A DNA stretch of 17,379 bases from Verrucomicrobiota bacterium (GTDB lineage: Bacteria > Verrucomicrobiota > Kiritimatiellia > B70-G9). How positions within the stretch are numbered: position 1 is the first letter of the stretch; each line of letters starts with the position of its first letter. This document shows positions 6,990 to 14,402 of the stretch, piece by piece. The position numbers were made by a program, and so were the translations under genes. Location: assembly GCA_003641465.1 (NCBI GenBank), contig QNAJ01000005.1:1-17379 (forward strand), written 5' to 3'. A model generated the notes under the pieces. The model was not told the origin of the DNA. It did no database searches and saw only the letters and a list, made by a program, of their open reading frames with translations.

Positions 6990-8355
6990 CTTTGAATTCC
7001 GCCACCAGAGCAGAGACTACCTCTTTCGCGTCTCCGAAGAGCATGCGGGTGTTCGGCTTAAAGAACAAGGGATTGTCGACCCCTGCAAATCCCGGATTCA
7101 AGCTGCGCTTAATCACTATACATGTCCGCGCACGATCAACTTCAATGATCGGCATACCGTACAGAGGACTACCGGGCTCATCGCGTGCGGCTGGATTGAC
7201 CACGTCATTCGCCCCGATTACCACCGCGACGTCCACGGTATCCATTATGGGATTCACATCTTCCGGCTCCACAAGCTGCTCGTACGGCACGTTGGCTTCG
7301 GCAAGCAGCACGTTCATATGTCCCGGCATGCGCCCGGCTATCGGATGGATGCAATACTTCACCTCAGCACCATTGGATTCCAGCAGCTCGCCCAGTTCGC
7401 GTACGACATGCTGCGCTTGCGCAGCAGCCATGCCATAACCGGGAACAAATATCACCGACCGCGCAGCCTCCAGAAGATAGTAGGCATCTTCTACTGACAG
7501 AGATTTTACCTCTCCGCGGTATCCTTCCTTGCCCCGTCGCACTGCTCCAAATCCACCGAACAGGACGTTGGCAAGCGACCGGTTCATTGCCTTGCACATG
7601 ATTCTAGTCAGGATGATACCGCTCGCACCTACCAGGGCGCCCGAGACAATGAGGACATTATTGAGAATTACGAACCCCGCGGCTGCGGCCGCCAGCCCCG
7701 AATAGCTGTTCAGCAGACAGATGACAACCGGCATGTCGGCGCCGCCGATTGGTATGACCAGCAGAATTCCCAGAACCAATGCAATGAGCATTACGAATAG
7801 AAAGAGACCATAGTGGGCAGCGGGGGACATCAGAAATATGACTGTGCAGCCCAGAGCAGTGATACCGAGTACGGCGTTGACAAGATGCTGATGGGGGAAA
7901 AGGATCGGCCTGCCGGGGATGCGCTCCGCCAGTTTGGCATATGCGATCATGCTGCCGGTAAAAGTAACCGCGCCGATGATGACCGTCGCAGCAACGGCAA
8001 TAGGCATGAGGCCGATGCGCTCCGGCTGTCTGATGTGGTACTCCGACCACGCCACCAACAGACTTGCTGCACCCCCAAATCCATTGAAAACCGCCACCAT
8101 CTGCGGCATGGCGGTCATTTGCACCAGCCGGGCCGCCAGTACGCCCGTAACCGCGCCCAGCGCCATCCCCGCAACAATCCACCGGAGATCCAGCCCTTTG
8201 TAAAGGAGCGTCGCTACTACTGCGAGCAACATCCCGAAAGCCGAGACCAGGTTTCCCTTGCGGGCAGTCTTCGGAGAGCTCAGCATTTTGATGCCGAAAC
8301 AGAACAGCACCGCCGCAGTGATATAGGTAAGCTCAATGATTACCCGGTTGTTCAT
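6979..8355 (-). CDS. pntB: NAD(P) transhydrogenase subunit beta
   Basis: PntB forms the NADP(H)-binding half of the proton-translocating transhydrogenase, an inner-membrane complex that uses the proton gradient to reduce NADP+ with NADH. The 458-residue protein has the expected N-terminal multi-helix membrane domain, with the family motif PQMVAxFNGFGGAAS near residue 85. A soluble domain III follows, with GYGMAAAQAQHVV for nucleotide binding, VIGANDVVNPAA and KRSLNPGFAGVDNPLF near the C-terminus. Length and motif order are normal and no key residue is obviously missing. Its ATG overlaps the stop of pntA2 by four bases, so the subunits are translationally coupled. The reaction supplies NADPH for biosynthesis. 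Confidence 0.97.
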   Translation of the reverse strand: MNNRVIIELTYITAAVLFCFGIKMLSSPKTARKGNLVSAFGMLLAVVATLLYKGLDLRWIVAGMALGAVTGVLAARLVQMTAMPQMVAVFNGFGGAASLLVAWSEYHIRQPERIGLMPIAVAATVIIGAVTFTGSMIAYAKLAERIPGRPILFPHQHLVNAVLGITALGCTVIFLMSPAAHYGLFLFVMLIALVLGILLVIPIGGADMPVVICLLNSYSGLAAAAAGFVILNNVLIVSGALVGASGIILTRIMCKAMNRSLANVLFGGFGAVRRGKEGYRGEVKSLSVEDAYYLLEAARSVIFVPGYGMAAAQAQHVVRELGELLESNGAEVKYCIHPIAGRMPGHMNVLLAEANVPYEQLVEPEDVNPIMDTVDVAVVIGANDVVNPAARDEPGSPLYGMPIIEVDRARTCIVIKRSLNPGFAGVDNPLFFKPNTRMLFGDAKEVVSALVAEFKEAA

Positions 8356-8636
8356 TTACGGCGTCCCCCGTGGCGGAACATGCCCAGCATGCGATCTGTG
8401 ACCACGTACCCTCCGACCACGTTGATGGTTGCCAAGAACACTGCTAGCACCCCCAGGATCACGGTGAAGACCGTATCACCTCGTCCGGCTGCAATAATCG
8501 CCCCCACAATTGTGATTCCGGAGATGGCGTTAGATCCCGACATGAGAGGGGTGTGCAGCTGAGATGGCACCTTGGAAATCAGCTCGAATCCCAGAAACAT
8601 TGCCAGAACGAAGATGAAAAGCAGCATAACCATCAT
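8352..8636 (-). CDS. pntA2: NAD(P) transhydrogenase subunit alpha, part 2 (membrane domain)
   Basis: This 94-residue membrane subunit corresponds to the C-terminal membrane part of fused E. coli PntA. It has three hydrophobic segments and the family block FELISKVPSQLHTPLMSGSNAI after the first helix. The reading frame is open further upstream, but the start at ATG 8636 is preferred: it lies nine bases after AAGGAGG and gives the expected N-terminus directly before the first membrane helix. The Shine-Dalgarno sequence sits inside the last codons of pntA1, whose stop is only four bases before this start. Splitting alpha into two genes is common outside the enterobacteria. Confidence 0.95.
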   Translation of the reverse strand: MMVMLLFIFVLAMFLGFELISKVPSQLHTPLMSGSNAISGITIVGAIIAAGRGDTVFTVILGVLAVFLATINVVGGYVVTDRMLGMFRHGGRRK

Positions 8637-8640
8637 GGGA

Positions 8641-9768
8641 TCATCCCTCCTTGAGCAGAGGATTGACCACCTGGCCTCCATGAGTTACCACGCAGCGACC
8701 AGTAATCTGGTCCTGCAGATCAATCCTCAAGTGACCCTTTTCCCTATCGTATAAATGTCCCAGCATTGCCGAGAGATTGCTGCCGTAAACCTGTGAGGCG
8801 TGGTACGGTACGCGGCCCGGCAGGTTCCGCAGGCCCAACAGCAGGACGCCGTTTTTCTCCACCTCGCTTCCCGGTCTGATTCCTTCCACATTACCGCCGC
8901 TTTCCACCGCCAGATCCACTACGATGCTTCCCGGTCTCATGGCCAGGAGCATCTCTTCTGTAACAATCAGCGGCGCCCGCCGCCCGAACACTTGTGCCGT
9001 GGTTATAAGAACATCCGCATGCGAACAGAAACGTTTCATAGCCTCGCGCTGCCGCTGCAGTTGCTCTTCTGTGAGTTGCTTGGCGTAACCGTCAGGAGTA
9101 CTTCCCACTTGGCCCAGGTCGATTTTCAGGAAGCGGGCCCCCAGTGATTTGACCTGTTCTTCTACCTCCGGACGTACATCATAAGCCTCTACTCGCGCAC
9201 CAAGCCGGCGTGCCGTCGCGATTGCCTGCAGCCCGGCTACCCCCGCGCCGATTACCAGCACGCGCACCGCGGCCAGCGTCCCGGCAGGAGTCATCATCAT
9301 GGGAAACACACGGTTGATACGCTCCGCAGCCAGGATCACCGCTACATACCCCGCCAAACTTGCCTGGGAACTGAGGGCGTCCATTTTCTGTGCAACCGTG
9401 ATACGCGGAATGAGTTCCATGGAAATTGCAGTGACCCGCGCCTGAGCGAACGAATCCACAAGATCGGGCTGGCGGAAAGGATCGAAGAAGCTGATGTGTA
9501 AAGCGCCGGGTTTCATGAGAGCGACTTCTTCCTTATCGGAGACCCTCACCCGGAAGATCACGTCGGCACTCGCATATCCCTCGCGCCGGTGAGAAATAAG
9601 CGCCGCCCCAGCCTCCTCATAGGCGCTATCCGGCACCGGAACCCGTTCCCCCAATCCGGATTCGATCTGGATCTCCCATCCCCAGTCCTTGAGTTGCCGG
9701 ACATGCTGCGGAAGAACAGCCGCGCGCGTCTCGTCAGGATCGGTTTCACGTGGTATGAATAGTTTCAT
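8641..9768 (-). CDS. pntA1: NAD(P) transhydrogenase subunit alpha, part 1 (NAD-binding domain)
   Basis: This soluble NAD(H)-binding subunit belongs to the alanine dehydrogenase/PntA family. It begins MKLFIPRETDPDETRAA, the usual N-terminus, carries the QKMDALSSQASLAGY block, and has the NAD-binding motif GAGVAGLQA followed by Asp in EAYDVRP. At about 375 residues it is complete for the split form of the alpha subunit. The frame also opens at a GTG at 9792, but I choose ATG 9768 because it gives the family N-terminus; an AAGGAG lies 11 bases upstream. It is followed almost directly by pntA2 and then pntB, forming a three-gene operon, with a DUF1805-like gene 36 nt upstream on the same strand. 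Confidence 0.95.
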   Translation of the reverse strand: MKLFIPRETDPDETRAAVLPQHVRQLKDWGWEIQIESGLGERVPVPDSAYEEAGAALISHRREGYASADVIFRVRVSDKEEVALMKPGALHISFFDPFRQPDLVDSFAQARVTAISMELIPRITVAQKMDALSSQASLAGYVAVILAAERINRVFPMMMTPAGTLAAVRVLVIGAGVAGLQAIATARRLGARVEAYDVRPEVEEQVKSLGARFLKIDLGQVGSTPDGYAKQLTEEQLQRQREAMKRFCSHADVLITTAQVFGRRAPLIVTEEMLLAMRPGSIVVDLAVESGGNVEGIRPGSEVEKNGVLLLGLRNLPGRVPYHASQVYGSNLSAMLGHLYDREKGHLRIDLQDQITGRCVVTHGGQVVNPLLKEG

Positions 9769-9804
9769 CTCCAATTCCGCTCCTTGAGACACCGTAAATG
9801 CGTG

Positions 9805-10110
9805 CTAAAGCAGCCGCGCCGCCGCCTTCACAGACATCCCTTCCACAACACCCCGTTTCCGCGCCAGATCGTTACTTTCCGCAATGGTCGCCTCAAGCAG
9901 ATCCTCGATGGTTGATACCCCCATCACTTTGGCCGCTGGAACACCCAGACGGCCGAAAGTGTGGATGTCAAAAGCACCGCAGCCGACAAACGCGGATTCG
10001 CCGGCTACCAAAAGGCATGGGACGCCCTGCAGGATGAAGCGCAGGGCGTGCAATCGGCACCCCTCTACTTCCAGCTCCTGCAGAGAAATGTCTTCCAATG
10101 CCGGCTTCAT
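9805..10110 (-). CDS. DUF1805 (YunC-like) domain protein
   Basis: This small soluble protein of about 101 residues matches the DUF1805/YunC pattern by eye. A short beta-rich N-terminus ends in VPCLLVAGESAFVGCGAFDIHTF, the place of the family's GYxMCGxLDV block. AAKVMGVSTIEDLLEATIAESNDLARKRGVVEGM follows, the conserved regulator-like segment. The biochemical function of the family is not established. Start: ATG 10110 gives the natural N-terminus but has no good Shine-Dalgarno sequence; in-frame TTG codons at 10146 and 10152 are alternatives. It lies 36 nt upstream of pntA1 and is probably co-transcribed with the transhydrogenase genes, which hints at a link to redox or nucleotide metabolism. 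That link is inference from position only. Confidence 0.7.
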   Translation of the reverse strand: MKPALEDISLQELEVEGCRLHALRFILQGVPCLLVAGESAFVGCGAFDIHTFGRLGVPAAKVMGVSTIEDLLEATIAESNDLARKRGVVEGMSVKAAARLL

Positions 10111-10173
10111 GCGGAAGCACTGTATCCATCCGTTTCCCTCTGGCAAGCACAAACTATCCGGCCTGGGTAGACT

Positions 10174-10223
10174 GCTTCCCTCTCTTCAGGAAGCTTGAAC
10201 TGTGCTGCCAAACAGTACACAAT
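10174..10223 (+). promoter_or_regulatory. Promoter of the glycine-zipper lipoprotein gene with an adjacent hairpin
   Basis: TTGAAC (10195-10200) and CACAAT (10218-10223) are separated by 17 bases, giving a sigma70-like promoter about 36 bases before the lipoprotein start. Directly upstream GCTTCC (10174-10179) and GGAAGC (10189-10194) form a 6-bp inverted repeat with a 9-nt loop that touches the -35 box. It may be a regulator site, or belong to the 5' leader of the divergent DUF1805-pnt operon. Confidence 0.45.
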
Positions 10224-10261
10224 TACAAAGGGATGCGAAGCTAGAAAAGGAGGAGGAGATG

Positions 10262-10537
10262 ATGAGAATTACGGCGCTGGTGGTGGTCATGGCACTCCTA
10301 GTTGCTATGGGTGTCGGATGTGCGAACCAGCAGTCTACGGTGCGTACTAAACAGGGAGCCGTTGCCGGTGGGGTTCTGGGAGCCGTTGCCGGAGGAATCA
10401 TCGGCCATCAGTCGGGCCGTGGACTTGAGGGAGCGGCGATTGGGGCGGCGGCAGGTGCAGCAGCCGGCGGTCTGCTAGGCAGTGCTGCGGACGAACAGGA
10501 ATCTCAGCAGGCCCCGCAACCTGCGCCTATGCAATAA
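10262..10537 (+). CDS. Glycine-zipper lipoprotein (17 kDa surface antigen-like)
   Basis: This 91-residue protein has a short hydrophobic signal (residues 4-17) ending in GVGC, with the lipidated Cys20 expected after cleavage. The position three residues before the Cys is Gly rather than Leu, so the lipobox is not textbook. After a short polar linker come two glycine-zipper stretches (about residues 32-48 and 57-73, GAVAGGVLGAVAGGIIG and GAAIGAAAGAAAGGLLG type), then a Gln/Pro/Ala-rich tail. This is the architecture of the glycine-zipper 2TM outer-membrane lipoproteins. A very strong AGGAGGAGGAG site precedes two tandem ATGs (10259 and 10262). It has its own promoter. A role in envelope integrity is likely but unproven. 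Confidence 0.85.
   Translation: MRITALVVVMALLVAMGVGCANQQSTVRTKQGAVAGGVLGAVAGGIIGHQSGRGLEGAAIGAAAGAAAGGLLGSAADEQESQQAPQPAPMQ
10354..10392 (+). repeat. 15-bp exact direct repeat, 24-bp period, in the glycine zipper
   Basis: GGGAGCCGTTGCCGG occurs at 10354-10368 and again at 10378-10392, exactly eight codons apart, encoding two GAVAGG units. This looks like an internal duplication that lengthened the first zipper by one unit. Confidence 0.8.
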
Positions 10538-10605
10538 AGCGCTCTGTAGTTCTGGAGCAGGGTAAAGCACCTGCGGCAACGTTGGTGAGCGGGCGGAGGT
10601 GTTTT

Positions 10606-11652
10606 GTGTCAGTGCTCAAGCGGTACTCTGGAAATCCGGTCATCACTCCCGGAAATGTTCCGCCATCCCTGGACGGATACGTAGTGCGTGGCGCCTTCAA
10701 TCCCGGTGCAGCCGATCTCGGGGACGAAATAATCTTATTGTTACGAGTCGCCGAGGGGTGCGAACAGAAACCCGGGAAGATCCGGGCGCCGATGTGCCGG
10801 TTTGACGCTGATGGCGCCCGCCCGGCGATCCTGGAAGTGGATGCGGACGACCCGGACCTCAAGCTCAAGGATACCCGTGGCGTCTGGTACCGCGGCCGCG
10901 ATTACCTGTCGACTCTGAGTCACATCCGTATAGCGCGCAGTGCTGACGGTCATGATTTCCGGGTGGACCCGACCCCTTTCATCTTCCCGGCCAATGAATC
11001 GGAGGTATACGGGGTCGAAGATGCGCGGGCAGTGAATATCGAAAATCGCTGGTATGTGAATTACACCGCTGTATCCCCGGATTCGTGGGCCACGGCACTG
11101 GCGATTACGGAGGATTTCCGGACTGTCCGTCGCCTGGGGCTGATTTTCCATCCGGAGAACAAGGATGTGGCCATTTTCCCTGAAAGAGTCGGCGGCAAGT
11201 TCGTGGCACTGCACCGGCCGAACAATTCCGGATTTGGTCGAGCTTCCATATGGCTGGCTGAGTCCCCCGATCTTCTGCACTGGGGAAAACATCGCTGCAT
11301 TCTGCGCCCCCGTGACACGCGGTGGGAATGCATGAAAATCGGCGGAGGGGCATCTCCAGTCAAGACACCGGAGGGCTGGCTCATCATCTATCATGCAAAA
11401 GGCGAAAACAGTCTTTATTCCCTGTGGGGAGCCCTGCTTGATCTGGAGGAGCCGTGGAAGGTGGTACGGCGCGGCAGGGAACCCCTGCTCTACCCTGAGG
11501 AAGCCTATGAGGTTGAAGGGTTCTTCGGCAATGTGGTCTTTTCCAACGGTATAGTCGAGAGAAATGGACGTTTGCTGGTATACTACGGCGCGGCCGACCA
11601 ATATACCTGTGTCGCCGAAGCTTCGGTCAGTGATATTATTGCGGCATTGTAA
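10606..11652 (+). CDS. GH130-family beta-mannoside phosphorylase-like enzyme
   Basis: This 348-residue five-bladed propeller enzyme carries the GH130 hallmarks: NPVITP near the N-terminus, VRGAFNPGA, GVEDARAV with the catalytic Asp139, FVALHRP (His203, Arg204), WECMKIGGGASP, GWLIIYH and a C-terminal VYYGAAD. GH130 enzymes typically cleave beta-mannosides with inorganic phosphate to release mannose 1-phosphate. Retention of the His-Arg-Pro phosphate-site motif suggests a phosphorylase rather than one of the hydrolytic members. No signal peptide is seen, so it acts in the cytoplasm. The frame opens at TTG 10582, but GTG 10606 is preferred because it is six bases after GGAGG. It is followed after three bases by a GT4 glycosyltransferase gene, so the two are almost certainly co-translated. 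The exact glycan substrate is unknown. Confidence 0.88.
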   Translation: MSVLKRYSGNPVITPGNVPPSLDGYVVRGAFNPGAADLGDEIILLLRVAEGCEQKPGKIRAPMCRFDADGARPAILEVDADDPDLKLKDTRGVWYRGRDYLSTLSHIRIARSADGHDFRVDPTPFIFPANESEVYGVEDARAVNIENRWYVNYTAVSPDSWATALAITEDFRTVRRLGLIFHPENKDVAIFPERVGGKFVALHRPNNSGFGRASIWLAESPDLLHWGKHRCILRPRDTRWECMKIGGGASPVKTPEGWLIIYHAKGENSLYSLWGALLDLEEPWKVVRRGREPLLYPEEAYEVEGFFGNVVFSNGIVERNGRLLVYYGAADQYTCVAEASVSDIIAAL

Positions 11653-11655
11653 TTC

Positions 11656-12822
11656 ATGCGCATCATCCTGGACTTTCGCAAGTACGACGGCGTTGTCGGT
11701 GGGGTCGAACAGGGCGCGCTGCAGATCGCGCGGTATGCCGCAAAGCAAGGACATCACATCATCTTGGTTGCTAAGCAGGCGCGCACTGCGGCAGTTCGTG
11801 AACTGGTTAGCCAATCGCGCAATATCGAAGTCGTTCCGGTAAGAATAAGATCGCATGCGATTTCTCCGCGCAACGCGTGGCTGGACAACTTTTACTTTCC
11901 GCGACTTGCATCGCGAATTTCGGCCGACCTGATCCACTTCTACTACAATTGGAGTTTCCCGTTTCACGCCACAGTTCCCTGCCTGTTAACGGTTCACGAC
12001 GTCATTCCATTTACGTTCCGGGAAGCCATGGGGTGGTGGCGGAATCATTTCCTTTACCGGCCGGCCATCCGCCTAGCTTGCCGTCTTAATGACCATATCA
12101 CGACTGTTTCAGAATTTTCCCGGCGCGATATTGCCAAGCGGACGGGAGTTCCTCTTGAGAAGATAACTGTCATACCGAATGGGCTGAGATCCCCTTCCCC
12201 ATTCGATGAGACGGTGTGGAGCCGGTTGGTTGCCAAGCTCGGACTTTCAGAGGGATATATCCTGAACTCCGGTGGTATTCATGAGCGCAAGAACACCATC
12301 GCGCTCCTGGAAGCCTTCTCCATCCTGGTGAGGGAGATGGCTTATCGCGGCAAGCTGGTGATTACTGGAGCCGTGTCGGGTGCTCCTTACCAGGATAAGA
12401 TGAAGTCCCGCTGTGACGCTGCCGTACGGAGACTGGACTTGGAGTCACGGGTGGTTTTCGCGGGGTATGTCAGCGAGAAGGAGCTGGACCTGCTCATGAT
12501 GCGAGCGGACGTCTTTGTCTATCCATCGCTGTACGAGGGATTCGGAATCCCGGTGCTGGAAGCTATGCAGGTCGGCACGCCGGTCGTGGCATCCAGTCTC
12601 ACAGCGATCCCGGAGATCGCCGGGGACGCTGCCTTGCTGGTAGATCCGCGGAGCCCTCGCCGGATTGCAGAAGCGATCTCCATGGTGCTACGGGATGCCG
12701 CGCTGCGCGAGCGCCTGATAGCGCAAGGACGATCACGTGCGTCCAGGTTCTCGTGGGAGGGCACCGCGTGCGCCTACCTGGAGCTGTACCATCGAATGCT
12801 CGGCGAGCATGCAAGGCGATAG
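11656..12822 (+). CDS. GT4-family glycosyltransferase (possible mannosyltransferase)
   Basis: This 388-residue GT-B glycosyltransferase has an N-terminal acceptor domain with the LTVHDVIPF stretch near residue 115 and TTVSEFSRRDI. The C-terminal donor domain shows the GGIHERKN loop (Arg211, Lys212 contacting the donor phosphates) and the EX7E motif Glu294-Glu302 in EGFGIPVLE. The family uses nucleotide-activated sugars with retention, and members with this HDxxPF/ERKN layout are often GDP-mannose-dependent. The ATG at 11656 lies three bases after the GH130 stop, with no separate ribosome binding site, implying coupling to the upstream gene. Pairing with a mannoside phosphorylase favours a mannose-containing product. 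No membrane segment is evident; a surface-glycan or storage-glycan role is inferred. Confidence 0.88.
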   Translation: MRIILDFRKYDGVVGGVEQGALQIARYAAKQGHHIILVAKQARTAAVRELVSQSRNIEVVPVRIRSHAISPRNAWLDNFYFPRLASRISADLIHFYYNWSFPFHATVPCLLTVHDVIPFTFREAMGWWRNHFLYRPAIRLACRLNDHITTVSEFSRRDIAKRTGVPLEKITVIPNGLRSPSPFDETVWSRLVAKLGLSEGYILNSGGIHERKNTIALLEAFSILVREMAYRGKLVITGAVSGAPYQDKMKSRCDAAVRRLDLESRVVFAGYVSEKELDLLMMRADVFVYPSLYEGFGIPVLEAMQVGTPVVASSLTAIPEIAGDAALLVDPRSPRRIAEAISMVLRDAALRERLIAQGRSRASRFSWEGTACAYLELYHRMLGEHARR

Positions 12823-12836
12823 ATCGGCTACAACTG

Positions 12837-14162
12837 CTATTCTGATCTGACGGCTGCCTGACCGCTTTCCGGGATTGCAAGCATGATAAGTGAGCGCTCG
12901 CCGTCACTGGCTTCCCAGACCAGGCGGCCGCCCGCAGTCTCCACATTCCGATCTTCGTAATCGTTATCCGTCAGCATCACCATATTCGTCTGGTCCCACA
13001 CGAATATCTCGCCGTCGAAGTTGTCGTAATAGCCTACCCAGCAGACGATGCCGTCCCGGATTTTCGGAGACACATCGTCATACGCATTGGTGGTAAGCTG
13101 CATCACTCGTCCATCGCAGTACATGAAAATTTCGAAATCGTTTCCATCAAAGCCCTGCCATACTACGGAACCGTTCCACAGTGAGGGCTCGGAATCCTCA
13201 TAGGGATTCTTACTCAACCGCCGCTTCTCGCTGCCGTCCCACAGATAGATATCCGCATCCAGGCCAGCGTAGCCTTCCCAAGCGATCATATCGCCCCACA
13301 CCACCGGGGATACGTCATCGTAACCGTTACTTGTGATCTGCAGGGTCATATCCCGATCGCGATCGTGAAGGTAGATCTCGTAATCGTGCCCATCCCATCC
13401 ATACCACACAATGCGGCGCCCTTGGACACGCGGCGTAAGGTCGTAGTAGTAGTTGGTCGTCAGCTGTAGTCGCGTGCCATTATCCCAGACCATTATTTCC
13501 CACCCGAACGGCCAGCCCCGCGCTTTCTGCCAGGCCACCAAGTTCCCCCAAGCAGATGGACCGATATCATTCCTCATGTCTTGGGTTAACCGTTTGATCT
13601 CTCCCCCCCGCCAGAGACAGATCTCAGTATCGCCGCTGGGATGTCGGCGCGGCCGACTCAGGTTTGTAATTACGGTCTCTACTGCGTCTTGCGCAGGATT
13701 TGTGCCGGGCCCCACAAACCATTGCTTGCCTATGCTCCCCCCCGCCCCGTCGTGTTCACACCGTGCAAGATAGGTCGCATCCAGTTCTTCCGGCCCTTCG
13801 GGACTGGGCCGGGGATCCTTCATGACCCACGTCAGATCTCCCTCTATCTTCCGAAATGTTCCCACCCAAACCAGCGAGCCGGCGCCTGCTCGGGGATGAG
13901 TGTTCATGGATTCGGGTTCCATTGCTCCGGCAGTCAGAGACCGGCGATTCCCATTTACGTAAACGAAAATCTCGGATCGCGGATTGCCGGGCTCATTTGC
14001 ATTGTAAGATGACCATGCAACGATTCCGCCGGCGCTTATTGTGGGATCGCGATTCACCAGCGAGTCGTCGGCAATCTGCTCGATCCGGTATCCGCCAAGA
14101 ACCGTTATCGGCAAAGTAATCGTCACCAGGATCGATATCCCTATCCTGCTTCTCACAGTCAC
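12837..14162 (-). CDS. Secreted TolB/WD40-like beta-propeller protein
   Basis: This protein of about 441 residues has an N-terminal signal sequence (basic VRSR then a hydrophobic ILVTITLPITVLGG) followed by about eight repeats of roughly 43-50 residues. Each repeat carries a Gly then a Val/Ile-x-Trp strand, a polar DGxDxEIxLWD turn and an LTxNxYDD segment. The last five repeats are especially regular. This is the TolB-like propeller pattern, here without other domains, so it is probably a periplasmic or extracellular scaffold. The N-terminus is uncertain: the frame stays open to 14225 and an ATG lies at 14198, but the GTG codons at 14162 and 14156 sit behind GGAGG and GGGGG and give a better signal peptide. 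It is convergent with the GT4 gene, with a 14-bp gap, and divergent from the PHP gene. Ligand and partner are unknown. Confidence 0.8.
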   Translation of the reverse strand: MTVRSRIGISILVTITLPITVLGGYRIEQIADDSLVNRDPTISAGGIVAWSSYNANEPGNPRSEIFVYVNGNRRSLTAGAMEPESMNTHPRAGAGSLVWVGTFRKIEGDLTWVMKDPRPSPEGPEELDATYLARCEHDGAGGSIGKQWFVGPGTNPAQDAVETVITNLSRPRRHPSGDTEICLWRGGEIKRLTQDMRNDIGPSAWGNLVAWQKARGWPFGWEIMVWDNGTRLQLTTNYYYDLTPRVQGRRIVWYGWDGHDYEIYLHDRDRDMTLQITSNGYDDVSPVVWGDMIAWEGYAGLDADIYLWDGSEKRRLSKNPYEDSEPSLWNGSVVWQGFDGNDFEIFMYCDGRVMQLTTNAYDDVSPKIRDGIVCWVGYYDNFDGEIFVWDQTNMVMLTDNDYEDRNVETAGGRLVWEASDGERSLIMLAIPESGQAAVRSE

Positions 14163-14234
14163 CCCCGAACGATCCTCCAGCCCAGACGCATTGGGCATGT
14201 TATCCCATATTATTCCACAAGGCAACCTCGGGAT

Positions 14235-14264
14235 GGGCCGCCGTTGCAGTTTGGCTCGCGGCCC
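14235..14264. repeat. 7-bp inverted repeat between divergent genes
   Basis: GGGCCGC (14235-14241) is mirrored by GCGGCCC (14258-14264) with a 16-nt spacer, in the 240-bp region between the divergent propeller and PHP genes. The size and position suit an operator, but no known binding motif is recognised. The rest of the interval holds the PHP promoter and no visible gene. Confidence 0.35.
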
Positions 14265-14318
14265 TCGCAGGAGTGGTCGTACCAGATAGAGAAATCCCGG
14301 ATTACTCGGTGTTACTTA

Positions 14319-14346
14319 TTGAAACACGGCCATTCTAGTGTATCTT
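14319..14346 (+). promoter_or_regulatory. Promoter of the PHP-domain gene
   Basis: TTGAAA (14319-14324) and TATCTT (14341-14346) are 16 bases apart, about 57 bases before the PHP start codon. The -35 box is one base from consensus; the -10 matches four of six. Confidence 0.45.
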
Positions 14347-14402
14347 CGTCAGCCTGGGCCGCCGGGGATCTCAGAGTACCCGCGCCGACACAGGCGGATG
14401 GC

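Noticed and set aside
7813..8562. A 249-codon plus-strand frame inside the transhydrogenase genes.
   Set aside because: It is antisense to pntB and pntA2, has no family signature, and spans a junction between two real genes.
10741..11967. A 408-codon open frame on the minus strand across the GH130 and GT4 genes.
   Set aside because: It is antisense to two well-supported genes with clear family motifs, has no recognisable domain or hydrophobic pattern, and arises from GC-rich codon use.
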